64,000 nucleotides of DNA, taken from assembly GCA_963717755.1 (NCBI GenBank), contig CAVQWY010000005.1, forward strand, positions 806,001-870,000, written 5' to 3'. Of this stretch, positions 7,860 to 16,682 are shown piece by piece. Positions within the stretch are counted from its first letter, which is position 1; each line of letters starts with the position of its first letter. This stretch comes from VFJN01 sp963717755. Its GTDB lineage: Bacteria > Actinomycetota > Acidimicrobiia > Acidimicrobiales > VFJN01. A program made the translations under genes and the position numbers. The notes under the pieces are model-generated. The model made no database searches and was not told where the DNA came from. It saw nothing but the letters and a program-made list of their open reading frames with translations.

Positions 7860-8099
7860 ATGGAGCGCTTTCGGACGCACGACCGGATCGAGGTGGCCTG
7901 CGACGAGGTCGGCGCGCCTGACGGACCGCCCCTCGTGCTCCTGCACGGCTTCGCCTCCAGCACCCAGGCCAACTGGGATGCAACCGGCGTCCGGACCGTC
8001 CTCGCCGAGGGCGGCCATCGCACGTTCGGCGTCGATGCCCGAGGGCACGCGCAGTCCGCGGCGGCCATCGTTTCCCGCTTCGACGAGCACGCCGAATAG
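7860..8099 (+). pseudogene. Alpha/beta hydrolase 5' fragment
   Basis: 79-residue frame that begins like a normal alpha/beta hydrolase: PPLVLLHGFASSTQANWD (oxyanion loop) followed by GVDARGHAQS, then stops at RFDEHAE. The nucleophile elbow and the rest of the fold are absent and the next gene starts 11 nt later, so this is a truncated remnant. A TACGGT box lies at 7845-7850, 9 nt before the ATG, possibly the surviving promoter. It could still be translated and coupled to the crotonase downstream. Confidence 0.6.
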
Positions 8100-8110
8100 C
8101 GTCGCCGACG

Positions 8111-8917
8111 ATGGACCCGACCGCCCTCACCACGATCCGGTACGAGGCGGCCGACGGCGTCGCCACGATCACCCTCGATCGCGCGGACCGGCACAACGCG
8201 TTCACGTCGACGATGTGCGATGAGATGGCAGCGGCCTGGGCGCATGTCCGCGAGGACGACGACGTGCGCGCGATCGTCGTCACCGGCGCCGGCGACAAGG
8301 CGTTCTGCACCGGAATCGACCGTTCCGAGGTCCCCGCCGACGACGGCGTGGAGTACAGCTTCGACCCGCTGACGTACCGCGATCCCGGCGGTCGGCTCGG
8401 GCCGCGGAGCAACGAGTGCTGGAAGCCGGTGGTCGCTGCCATCAACGGCATGGCCTGCGGCGGCGCGTTCTACCTGCTCGGCGAGGCCGACATCCTGGTG
8501 GCCGCCGACCACGCCACCTTCTTCGACCCGCACGTCACCTACGGGATGCCCGCCGTGTTCGAGCCGGCCCTCATGCTGCAACGCATGCCGTTCGGTGAGG
8601 TGATGCGGATGACGTTGCTCGGGAACCACGAGCGCATCAGCGCGGCACGAGCGCTGGAGATCGGGCTCGTCACCGAGGTCGTACCGCTCGCCGAGCTGCC
8701 CGCCGCCGCCCACCGCATCGCGGCGGCCATCGCGTCACAGCCCCCCACCGCCGTGCAGGCCAGCCTGCGCTCGCTGTGGGCGGCGCGCGAGCTCACGCGC
8801 GGGCAGATGCTCGACGTGGGCAACACCTTCCTCAACCTGGCCATGAGCAAGGATGCGCTCGCCGAAGGGCAGGCCGTCTTCAGCTCCGGCGAGCGCATCG
8901 ACCCCACGATCCGGTGA
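8111..8917 (+). CDS. Enoyl-CoA hydratase/isomerase family protein
   Basis: 268-residue crotonase. Oxyanion-hole segments ITLDRADRHNAF, VTGAGDKAFCTGID and AINGMACGGAFYLL are present, and the trailing helix region runs to the C-terminus. The usual Glu pair of active hydratases is not clearly recognisable: the segment after the GG loop reads DPHVTYGMPAVFEPALML, so an isomerase or another crotonase reaction is possible. Its TGA overlaps the GTG of the downstream ligase by 4 nt, indicating an operon that would activate an acid and process its CoA ester. Confidence 0.85.
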   Translation: MDPTALTTIRYEAADGVATITLDRADRHNAFTSTMCDEMAAAWAHVREDDDVRAIVVTGAGDKAFCTGIDRSEVPADDGVEYSFDPLTYRDPGGRLGPRSNECWKPVVAAINGMACGGAFYLLGEADILVAADHATFFDPHVTYGMPAVFEPALMLQRMPFGEVMRMTLLGNHERISAARALEIGLVTEVVPLAELPAAAHRIAAAIASQPPTAVQASLRSLWAARELTRGQMLDVGNTFLNLAMSKDALAEGQAVFSSGERIDPTIR

Positions 8918-10350
8918 CCCTCGCCGCCACCGTCCGCGAGGCGGCGCGACGGTTCGGGCCCCACGCGGCGCTCGTCGACCCCGGTGGTTCACGCGTGTCC
9001 TACGAGGATCTCGACCGGCGCTCCGACGAGGTCGCGGTCGGGATGCTGGCGACCGGGTTGGGGCCGGGCGACGTCGTCCTGCTGCAGCTGCCGTCGGACT
9101 CCGCCTACGTCGTGGCCTACGCGGCCGCCGCCAAGGTGGGCGCCATCGCGGCGGGCGTGAACCCCCGGCTGGCCCCGCCCGAGCAGGCGGCGGTGGCCGA
9201 GGTGGCGGGAGCCGCGCTCGCGCTCGGTTCGGCCGACGCGGTGGAGGCGCTCCGCCAGCCGGGCGTTGTGCCGTCGCTGGCTGACGATGCCGACCGGCCG
9301 GTGGCGCTGGTCTTCACCTCGGGCACCACCGGCGAGCCCAAGGGCGCGCTCTTCCGCGATCGTCAGCTGGCGGCGATCACCAGGATCGACGTCGCCGACG
9401 CGTGGGGCGACCCCGCGGCTGACCCGACGCCGATGCTGGCCGGCACCCAGTTCGCCCACATCGGCTTCATGACCAAGCTGCCGTGGTACCTCCGCCTCGG
9501 CACCACCACCCACATCCTGGGGCGCTGGCGAGCCGCGGATGCGCTGGCGTGCGTGGCCGAGCACCGCATCGCCTCCCTCGGAGGCGTCGCTCCGCAGATC
9601 GCCCTGCTCCTCCGCGAAGACGTGGAGGCCTACGACCTCACGTGCGTGCAGAACCTCGTGGTCGGAGGCGCGGCGTCGCCACCTGCGATGGTGCGGGAGG
9701 CGAAGGCGCGGTTCGACGCGCAGTACTCGATCCGCTACTCGTCCACGGAGAGCGGAGGGTGTGGCACCGGCACCGCCTTCGACGCCGACGACGAAGAGGC
9801 GCTGTTCACGGTGGGTCGCCCCCGCGGCGGCATCGAGGTGGGGATCTGCGACGACGACGCCGGGCCGCTCCCCGACGGCGAGGTCGGCGAGGTGTGGCTC
9901 CGCTCCCCCACCACGATGGCGGAGTATTGGCGCGACCCCGACGGCAGCACCCACACGCTCGTCCGAGACTGGCTGCGCACAGGCGACCTCGGCTTCATCG
10001 ACGACCGGGGCTGCCTGCGGCTCGCCGGGCGGCTGAAGGAGATGTTCATCCGCGGCGGGTACAACGTGTACCCAGCCGAGGTGGAAGGCGTGCTGGCTGA
10101 CCACCCGCAGGTCGCGGCGGTGGCGATCGTCCCGCGTCCCGATCCCGTGATGGGCGAGGTGGGGGTGGCGGTGGTGGTGCCGGCTGACCCGGCGGACCCG
10201 CCCGGGCTCGAGGCCCTCCGCTCGTTCCTCGAGCCCAAGCTGGCGCGGTACAAGCTCCCCGAGGCGATCCGACTCGTCGACGAGCTGCCGCTCACCCCCA
10301 TGCAGAAGATCGACCGCCGAGGCCTCGCCGCGCAGGAGTCGCGTACCTGA
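8914..10350 (+). CDS. AMP-dependent acyl-CoA synthetase/ligase
   Basis: 478 residues from the GTG at 8914, which overlaps the crotonase stop (GTGA). P-loop FTSGTTGEPKG at about residue 135, adenine-binding YSSTESGG, DWLRTGDLGFID, GRLKEMFIRGGYNVYPAEVE and a C-terminal PLTPMQKIDRRGL with the catalytic Lys show a complete two-domain ANL enzyme. It is shorter at the N-terminus than long-chain ligases. The partner crotonase immediately upstream suggests a dedicated catabolic pair. Substrate not determinable. Confidence 0.87.
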   Translation: MTLAATVREAARRFGPHAALVDPGGSRVSYEDLDRRSDEVAVGMLATGLGPGDVVLLQLPSDSAYVVAYAAAAKVGAIAAGVNPRLAPPEQAAVAEVAGAALALGSADAVEALRQPGVVPSLADDADRPVALVFTSGTTGEPKGALFRDRQLAAITRIDVADAWGDPAADPTPMLAGTQFAHIGFMTKLPWYLRLGTTTHILGRWRAADALACVAEHRIASLGGVAPQIALLLREDVEAYDLTCVQNLVVGGAASPPAMVREAKARFDAQYSIRYSSTESGGCGTGTAFDADDEEALFTVGRPRGGIEVGICDDDAGPLPDGEVGEVWLRSPTTMAEYWRDPDGSTHTLVRDWLRTGDLGFIDDRGCLRLAGRLKEMFIRGGYNVYPAEVEGVLADHPQVAAVAIVPRPDPVMGEVGVAVVVPADPADPPGLEALRSFLEPKLARYKLPEAIRLVDELPLTPMQKIDRRGLAAQESRT

Positions 10351-10376
10351 CCCTGCGCAGTGTCATCCTGTAGGTC

Positions 10377-11582
10377 GTGGCAGGCGCGGGGGGCTACGAA
10401 GCGAGGCACATGCAGGCGGCGGGGTCAGCGCCTCGGCCCGTCCGCCGTCGCTCCGTGTCCGTGATCTGGGCCGGGCTGCTCGTCGGGGTGGCGGGGATCG
10501 TGATGGTGCGACCCGGCGAGGTCGAGGACGGCTCACCCGACACGACCGTGGCCCTGGCCGCGGCGGACGATCCCGTCTCGGTGTGCACCCGGGCGTCGCT
10601 GGAGGATCGGGCCGGGCTCGTGCTCGTGGTGGGCCTCCCGGGCGTCACCACCGCCACCGACGACCTCGTCGACGAGCTGGCCGCCATCGGCGTCGGCGGC
10701 GTGATGCTGCGCGACGAGAACATCACCGGCGAGGAGCAGGCGCAGGAGCTGGTGGAGGGTCTGCGGACCCGGCTCGGCTCGGACCTGCTCGTGGCGGTGG
10801 ATGACGAGGGTGGGCGCGTCAGCTCGCTGGGTGAGCTCGGGCAGTCGTTGATCTCGGCGCGGCGGCTCGGGCAGCAGGGCGAGGAGGCCGCCGAGGAGGC
10901 GGGCGAGGAGCTCGGCGACCTGGCGGCATCGATCGACGTCGACTGGGTGTTCGCGCCAGTGGCCGACCTCGACGACGGGCCTGCCTCCGGCGTCATCGGC
11001 GACCGCTCCTTCGGAGCCGACCCCGACGAGGTGGCCGCAACCGCCGGGGCCTTCGCGCACGGGTTGCGGCAGGCGGGCATGGCGGTGACCGTGAAGCACT
11101 ACCCCGGCCACGGTGGATCCGGCGACCCGCACCGTGGCGATGCCGTCGATGACAGCACGCTGGAGGTGCTCGTGGCCGACGACCTCGTCCCCTTCGCGGC
11201 GTTGATCGACGACGGTGCCGATGCGGTCATGGTCGGCCACGTCACCTACCCGCAGGTGTGGGACGACCTGCCCGCGAGCCTCGAGCCGCGCGCCTACGCG
11301 ATGTTGCGCGACCAGGGCTTCGAGGGAGTGGCCGTCACCGACGCCCTCGGCATGGGCGCCGTGCACGCGCGCTTCGGCTTCGACACCGCACCTGCGATGG
11401 CGCTGGCCGCCGGGGCCGACGCCGTCCTCGTGAACCAGGGCGACCAGGTCGCGGTGCTCCACGCCGGGTTGGTGGCCGCGGTGCGCGAAGGCCGGCTGGA
11501 CGAAGACCGGCTCGACGAGGCGGTCGGCCGGATGCTCGCGCTGCGGGAGCAGTCGTTCGAGGGGACGGTCTGCGCGCCGTAG
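10377..11582 (+). CDS. Glycoside hydrolase family 3 protein (NagZ-like beta-N-acetylhexosaminidase), secreted or membrane-anchored
   Basis: 401 residues from GTG 10377; an ATG at 10410 is an alternative. Arg-rich N-terminus followed by a hydrophobic helix (VIWAGLLVGVAGIVMV) suggests a signal anchor. The GH3 N-terminal barrel shows GVGGVMLRDENITG, DDEGGRV, FAPVADLDDGPASGVIGDRSFG and KHYPGHGGSGDPHRG; the last carries the Asp-x-His dyad that NagZ-type enzymes use as acid/base. AVTDALGMGAV holds the nucleophile Asp. NagZ enzymes remove N-acetylglucosamine from peptidoglycan fragments. A role in envelope turnover is likely; it stands alone between the ligase and a convergent alpha-galactosidase. 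Confidence 0.85.
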   Translation: MAGAGGYEARHMQAAGSAPRPVRRRSVSVIWAGLLVGVAGIVMVRPGEVEDGSPDTTVALAAADDPVSVCTRASLEDRAGLVLVVGLPGVTTATDDLVDELAAIGVGGVMLRDENITGEEQAQELVEGLRTRLGSDLLVAVDDEGGRVSSLGELGQSLISARRLGQQGEEAAEEAGEELGDLAASIDVDWVFAPVADLDDGPASGVIGDRSFGADPDEVAATAGAFAHGLRQAGMAVTVKHYPGHGGSGDPHRGDAVDDSTLEVLVADDLVPFAALIDDGADAVMVGHVTYPQVWDDLPASLEPRAYAMLRDQGFEGVAVTDALGMGAVHARFGFDTAPAMALAAGADAVLVNQGDQVAVLHAGLVAAVREGRLDEDRLDEAVGRMLALREQSFEGTVCAP

Positions 11583-11588
11583 TCGCCG

Positions 11589-13286
11589 CTAGGCCAGGAC
11601 GCCCTGGACGTGGGCAGACCCGGTCTCCGGGTGGCCCACCAGCACCATCGAGTCGGTCGCGAGGCGTGTGGGCGGGTCGGCGTCGAGCAGGTCGAGGCAG
11701 CGCGGCGGGTGGGAGCCGGCGTCGGCCTCTCGGCCGAGCGCGACCACCTCCGCGAGCAGGGCGCGGGCGTCGTCGCCGAGGAGTGACAGGTCGTCGGACA
11801 CCAGCGCCATGCCGCCGCTCACGCCCACCGCCAGCGCCCATGCGCGCACCTGCTCCGCGTCCAGCTTCGTGTGCTCGGTGCGCAGCATCAGGCAGTCGGG
11901 ATCGTTGAGCCACAGGCGACGGTGCAGGAACGATCGACTGAGCGTGTTCCGCCACACGTTGACGGTGGCCGGCTCGCCGCCCGTGTGCCCCGGCGGTCGG
12001 TACTGCCCAGCCTGCGGGTGCCACCAGGGGGCGACGTCGGCACCGATGCGCATGCCATCGACGACACCCACCGCCGCACCGAGCGGGGCGCCGCACCCGA
12101 GGAGGAACGCGTCATCGCCGGCGCCTCGCCGGATGGCGTCGAAGCCGGCTCGCACCCGCTGCGCCGGCGTCTGACCCGGGTCGGCGTACCCGCCGCGGAG
12201 CGAGGGGGCGTAGGTGAAGTCGAGCTTGAGGTAGGGGTAGCCCGCCTCCACGAGGCGCCGGGCCACCGACTCCAGGTGCACGAGCACCTCTGGGCGGCTG
12301 GTGTCGAGCGTGTGGACGGGCCCACCCCACGCATCGTTCGCCATGCCGACCAGCGGCGACCCGGTGGGCACGTGGGTGGGCAGCCAGTCGGGGTGCTGCC
12401 GGGCGACGTCCGAGCCGGCGCCGGCGAGGAACGGGGCGATCCAGATGCCCGGCGCGCGACCCTCGGCGGCGATGGCCGCGGCCAGGCCGTCCACCGCCGT
12501 CGGGAACTTGTCGTTGGTCGTCAGCCAGTCGCCGATCGCCGACTGGAACCCGTCGTCCAGCTGGAACACCTCGAACGGCCAGTCGCCGGCGCGGGCCAGG
12601 TTCGAGCGCACGTCGGCCTCGGTCACCGCGTGGAAGTAGTGGTACCAGGAGCACCAGCCCACCTGGTACGGCGCCGTCGTGCGAGCGCGGCCCGCCTCGC
12701 CGAGCGCGGCCGCCCACGTCTCCAGCAGTGGTGACGGGTCCGCTTCGCCTTCGCTGATCGTCACATCATGGAGCTCACGCCGCTCACCGGGCTGCAGGAC
12801 GGCCCCACCGAGGAACGCCTCGATCCAGAGCTCGATCCCATCGGCCCCGTCGCGCGCCGGGCGCACCCGAAACGTTCCGTCGTGCTCCCACCCGCCGAGG
12901 AAGCCGGCCACGACCAGCGCGCCGGTGTCGTCGCGCAGCGCCGTCACCAGCTCGCTCCGCAGCTCCCCGTCCTCCGCCGGAGCCCAGTCCGCGTGGTGCA
13001 TCCCGATCGGCAGCGAGCGCACGCCGTCGTGACTGGTGGGGTCCTGGTCGACCCGGAACGTGGCCACCGCGGTGGGTGACCACGACTGGTAGCCGTGGCG
13101 CAGGACGCGCAGCGGTTCGAGCACCGGATCGAGCCGCGCGACCACGGCGACCGCGTCGACCGCCACGGCCTGGTCAGCGCGGTTGGCGACGGCCCAGGTC
13201 AGCCGGTCGGCGGCCAGCGACCACTCGACCTCGATCGCCCCGCGGTCCGCCGCCCGCACGTCGATCCGAGCGTCCCGCAGCTGCAT
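11589..13286 (-). CDS. Alpha-galactosidase (GH36, melibiase-like)
   Basis: 565 residues with an N-terminal beta-sandwich and a TIM barrel. Diagnostic segments are GWCSWYHYFHAVTEADV, FQLDDGFQSAIGDW, YLKLDFTYA (nucleophile Asp, around residue 355) and VDGMRIGADVAPWW (acid/base Asp). GH36 enzymes release terminal alpha-galactose. There is no signal peptide, so it should be cytoplasmic and act on imported oligosaccharides. On the minus strand a TAGGGT box precedes the ATG at 13286 by 8 nt. No sugar transporter is adjacent. Confidence 0.88.
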   Translation of the reverse strand: MQLRDARIDVRAADRGAIEVEWSLAADRLTWAVANRADQAVAVDAVAVVARLDPVLEPLRVLRHGYQSWSPTAVATFRVDQDPTSHDGVRSLPIGMHHADWAPAEDGELRSELVTALRDDTGALVVAGFLGGWEHDGTFRVRPARDGADGIELWIEAFLGGAVLQPGERRELHDVTISEGEADPSPLLETWAAALGEAGRARTTAPYQVGWCSWYHYFHAVTEADVRSNLARAGDWPFEVFQLDDGFQSAIGDWLTTNDKFPTAVDGLAAAIAAEGRAPGIWIAPFLAGAGSDVARQHPDWLPTHVPTGSPLVGMANDAWGGPVHTLDTSRPEVLVHLESVARRLVEAGYPYLKLDFTYAPSLRGGYADPGQTPAQRVRAGFDAIRRGAGDDAFLLGCGAPLGAAVGVVDGMRIGADVAPWWHPQAGQYRPPGHTGGEPATVNVWRNTLSRSFLHRRLWLNDPDCLMLRTEHTKLDAEQVRAWALAVGVSGGMALVSDDLSLLGDDARALLAEVVALGREADAGSHPPRCLDLLDADPPTRLATDSMVLVGHPETGSAHVQGVLA

Positions 13287-13367
13287 GGGTCGGCACCCTA
13301 GGACCCTCCCGATCTGTGGACGCCCACGACCGTCGTTCGAGCGCTCACGTCCATAGAACCGGTGAGG

Positions 13368-14993
13368 TCAGCGGGTGGCGCGGACTCGCCGGAGGAGAGC
13401 GACGGCGACGGCGACCGCGGCGAGCGGCCACAGCAGGTCCGCGCCGCCGCCGGTGGCGGGCAGCGGCGCGCCGTTCCGGTCGACGGGCGCCGGCGTGGGG
13501 GCCGGGGTCGCGGTGGGCGCCTTGAACCAGATGGGCGCCGTCACGAGGTCGTAGGCCTCGTTGGTGCCGCAGTCCTCGGTGCCCACCGGGCAGGCCACCA
13601 CCAAGAACCAGTGCTCGCCGGTGTCGGGGGTGGTGAGGCTCCGGGTGGTTCGCAGCGCGCCGTGCGCATCGGTGGTGCCGAGCGGCTCCGGCTCCGCGAG
13701 GTAGTCGCTCAGCAGCACCGCGGGCGTGCCGGGGGCCAAGCCGTCGAGGGCGATGTTCAGCTTGTGGTCAGTGCCGCCCTCGACAACGGATCCGAGCACG
13801 TGCGCGGCCGGATCCTGGAGGCTGGTGCCGTCGGCGTAGAACTCGACGGACGGCACCACAGCCCGCTGGCCGGGCTCGCCGCCCACGAGCTCCTCGCCGA
13901 TGGCGATGGTGCGGTGGTGCTGCAGCGCGAAGTAGTAGTCGCGGGGGCTCGTGCCCCGGGTGAGCATCAGGGTCTTGCCGTCGGCCGATGTCGACCACTC
14001 CAGCTGGTGCTCGTCCTCCGCGGCCACCGGCCCGAGGTGCCACCCGTTGCGCAGCGCCTTGAGGTACCAGAGCAGGTCGTCGCCACCGTTCACCTCGATG
14101 CCCGCCACCCGCTCGTCGACGGCGGGGACGTGGGCGAGGTCGTTCCAGTTCGCACCCCCCTTGGTGGCCTGCAGGATCTGGTTGTGCGGCAGGTCACCGT
14201 CGAACGGCGTGAGCGCGGGCTGGCCGCCGGGGTGGTTGAACACGACCAGCGCATCGCCGCCGCCGCCCTTCTCGGGAGGCTCCTGCAGCCAGCTCCACAT
14301 CGGGTCCATCGCCAGGTAGCTGCCGTCGATCTTGGCGTTGACGACGTTGCGGGAGAAGTACACCCCCATGTGGTTGTAGTAGTCGTTCGTCCACTCGAAG
14401 CCCCGCATGGCCGTGAAGTCGCTGTCGCTGCCGGCGATGGCTTGGGCGAGCGTCTCGTTCCACTTGCGGTAGTGGTCGGCGTTCTCGACGTTGGAGCACG
14501 CGAGCGGCGGGATGATGCCCTCGAGCTCGAGCGCCGCGATGGCGTCGGGGATCCCGTTCGGGTCGATGCACGCCTCGGCGGTGGTGATCGGCAGCTTCTC
14601 GTTCTCCGAGTGCTCGCTCGAGATCAGGTAGTCGATGATCACGCCGCTGTCGCCGTCGCCACCGTCGACCGTGTTGTGCCCCTCGCGGGCCGCCCGCCAG
14701 TAGTCGGCCGGGATCGCGTCGGGATCGCCGTCTGAGTACCCGCTGTGCTCGTGGAGCACGCCGACGCGTTGCACCAACGGCTGCCCCGGGCTGGGGTCCT
14801 CACTGGAGCGGTACTGCGGCTCCGGGTACCCCGTCGCCTCGCACACCCCCTCCACCCACTGCAGATCGCAGACCTGGCGCAACGCCGCGACCGCGATGTC
14901 GGCCGGATCCGGCGGCCTCGCCGGGGCCGCGGACGCACCGGGGGCGCCCACCGCCAGCAGCACTCCGATCGCCCCAACCGCTCCCCCGCGCAC
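13368..14993 (-). CDS. DUF3604 domain protein with LPxTG-type C-terminal sorting signal
   Basis: 541 residues from GTG 14993. The N-terminus (VGAIGVLLAVGAPGASAAPA) is a Sec signal peptide with an Ala-x-Ala cleavage site. The body is DUF3604, a PHP-like metal-dependent phosphoesterase relative: VLHEHSGYSDG, ISSEHSENE, AMRGFEWTN and FNHPGGQPALTPF provide metal-binding residues. The C-terminus has a Thr-Pro-rich linker, then LPATGG, a hydrophobic helix and RRVRATR, the classic layout for sortase anchoring to the cell wall. No sortase is in the window. Substrate of DUF3604 proteins is poorly defined. Confidence 0.82.
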   Translation of the reverse strand: MRGGAVGAIGVLLAVGAPGASAAPARPPDPADIAVAALRQVCDLQWVEGVCEATGYPEPQYRSSEDPSPGQPLVQRVGVLHEHSGYSDGDPDAIPADYWRAAREGHNTVDGGDGDSGVIIDYLISSEHSENEKLPITTAEACIDPNGIPDAIAALELEGIIPPLACSNVENADHYRKWNETLAQAIAGSDSDFTAMRGFEWTNDYYNHMGVYFSRNVVNAKIDGSYLAMDPMWSWLQEPPEKGGGGDALVVFNHPGGQPALTPFDGDLPHNQILQATKGGANWNDLAHVPAVDERVAGIEVNGGDDLLWYLKALRNGWHLGPVAAEDEHQLEWSTSADGKTLMLTRGTSPRDYYFALQHHRTIAIGEELVGGEPGQRAVVPSVEFYADGTSLQDPAAHVLGSVVEGGTDHKLNIALDGLAPGTPAVLLSDYLAEPEPLGTTDAHGALRTTRSLTTPDTGEHWFLVVACPVGTEDCGTNEAYDLVTAPIWFKAPTATPAPTPAPVDRNGAPLPATGGGADLLWPLAAVAVAVALLRRVRATR

Positions 14994-15030
14994 GCCGTCG
15001 TTCTACTGGACGGACGACCGGCGAACCCCT

Positions 15031-15468
15031 TCAGCCGGCCAGACGTTTGGCGACCAGGCCGCCAGCCGGCGCAGCTCGCACCTCGGACGGGGTCGAGCGC
15101 AGGAACATCTGCACCGCACTGACGCGGTCGCCGAGGGCAACGAGGATCGCGACCGCCCGTACCCGGTTGCCGCCGACCTCGATGGTGGCGGTTCCGCCGA
15201 ACTGGTCGTCGCCGATCCCCTCCAAGTCGAGCAGGTGAAGGTCACTGACCCGCTGGATCGCCCCGGTGCTCGTCTCCGACTCGTAGGCCCGACACCCGTC
15301 CTGGGCGGAGCATCAGGTCTTCGAACCGAAGTCGTCGGCGTCGTCGCGTTCGTCCGCCGGGGCCCTTCGACTCAGCGCCCGCGCTTCGTCGAGGTCACCC
15401 TCCTTCGCGCAGCCGGCCCCAGCCAGCACGATCAGCAGCGCGGCAACCCCGCGCGCGGCGCCCCCCAC
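15031..15468 (-). pseudogene. Secreted or lipoprotein-like gene interrupted by an in-frame TGA
   Basis: From GTG 15468 the frame encodes a hydrophobic signal (GVAALLIVLAGAGC) and an acidic segment ending DDADDFGSKT, then TGA at 15315-15313. The same frame continues after the stop with protein-like sequence (CSAQDGCRAYESETSTG, then IGDDQFGGTATIEVGG, VSAVQMFLRSTPSEVRA) to a stop at 15031. Two Cys right after the stop and strong third-position GC on both sides suggest one original protein of about 145 residues. Cys at the end of the signal may be a lipobox, but the -3 residue is Gly, which is atypical. No family recognised. Nonsense mutation, sequence error and readthrough cannot be separated here. 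Confidence 0.5.
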
Positions 15469-15482
15469 GCGCCGAGGCCCAC

Positions 15483-16682
15483 TCAGGCGCCAGGTTCTGA
15501 ACCGAGGATCGAGACGAAGCTGACCATCTCGCCCGGGTAGCCCCCGAGGTTGTGCGTCAACGCGAGGTGGCGGTCTGCCGTCGTGGCGATCTGGCGGTCC
15601 GCCGGCGCCTCGCCCCGCAGCTGGAGCCAGGCCTCGAACATCATCCGCAGTCCGCTGGCGCCCACGGGGTGGCCGAAGGACTTGAGACCACCGTCGGGGT
15701 TCACGGGGAGGTCGCCGGTGAGATCGAAGGCGCCGGCCTGCACCTCCTTCCAGGCCGTGCCTCGCGCACAGAACCCGAGGTCCTCCATCAGCACGAGCTC
15801 GGTGGGCGTGAAGCAGTCGTGCACCTCGGCCATGGCCAGCTCGGCCCGCGGGTCGGTGATGCCCGCCTGCGCGTAGGCGTCGGCCGCGCACGCCACGATC
15901 TCGGGGAACGTCGTGTAGTCGTAGGCCGGATCGGTGAGGCCGGAGCCGTTGCCCGCCACGAACGACAGCGCCTTCACGTAGAGCGGGTGCTCGGTGTAGC
16001 GGTGGGCGTCCTCGGCCCGGCAGACGATCGCCGCCGCGGCGCCGTCGGCCACCCCCGCGCAGTCGAACACCGACAGGCAGCCGGCCACGTCGGGCATGGC
16101 GAGGATCTGCTCGACGGACATCTCCCGGCGGAACTGCGCCCGCGGGTTGCGCGCGCCGTTGGCGTGGTTCTTGGAGGCGATGCGAGCGAGCACGGCCTTG
16201 AGCTCGTCCATGGGCACGCCGTAGCGCTCGGCGTAGGCGGGGACGACCATCGAGAACATCGCCGCCGCCGTCAACGTCCGCTGGGTGCCGTCGTTCGGGA
16301 CGGGGAACGCGTTGAGACCCTGGTAGCCGGAGTCCTTCACCTTCTCCACGCCGACGGCCATCGCGAGGTCGTAGGCACCCGAGGCCACCGCGTACGCCGC
16401 CTGCCGCAGCGCCTCGGAGCCGGTGGCGCACATGTTCTCCACGCGCGTGACCGGCTTGCCCTCGAGCTGCAGGGGCTTGGCGAGGAGCATGCCGCTCATC
16501 CCGCCCTGGGCGGTGCCGAGCCAGTAGGCGTCGACGTCGTCCTTGGTGACACCGGCGTTGGTGAACGCCTCGTCGGTGGCGTCGACGAGGAGATCGTCGA
16601 GGCCCTTGTCCCAGTGCTCGGCGAAGCGGGTGCAGCCCATGCCGACGATGGCGACCCGATCCTTGATCCCGTGCGAGCCCAT
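15483..16682 (-). CDS. SCP2-type thiolase / acetyl-CoA acetyltransferase-like protein
   Basis: 399 residues. Nucleophile Cys in ENMCATGSEALRQAAY (about residue 90), EVHDCFTPTELV and GGLKSFGHPVGASG give the Cys-His-His arrangement of lipid-transfer-protein-type thiolases, which cleave 3-ketoacyl-CoAs in beta-oxidation of branched or sterol side chains. The retained His of HDCF argues for thiolase rather than Ltp2-like aldolase activity. The ATG overlaps the stop of the upstream ketoacyl-synthase/OB fusion by one base, so the two are translationally coupled, matching the recurring thiolase plus DUF35 pairing. Confidence 0.87.
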   Translation of the reverse strand: MGSHGIKDRVAIVGMGCTRFAEHWDKGLDDLLVDATDEAFTNAGVTKDDVDAYWLGTAQGGMSGMLLAKPLQLEGKPVTRVENMCATGSEALRQAAYAVASGAYDLAMAVGVEKVKDSGYQGLNAFPVPNDGTQRTLTAAAMFSMVVPAYAERYGVPMDELKAVLARIASKNHANGARNPRAQFRREMSVEQILAMPDVAGCLSVFDCAGVADGAAAAIVCRAEDAHRYTEHPLYVKALSFVAGNGSGLTDPAYDYTTFPEIVACAADAYAQAGITDPRAELAMAEVHDCFTPTELVLMEDLGFCARGTAWKEVQAGAFDLTGDLPVNPDGGLKSFGHPVGASGLRMMFEAWLQLRGEAPADRQIATTADRHLALTHNLGGYPGEMVSFVSILGSEPGA

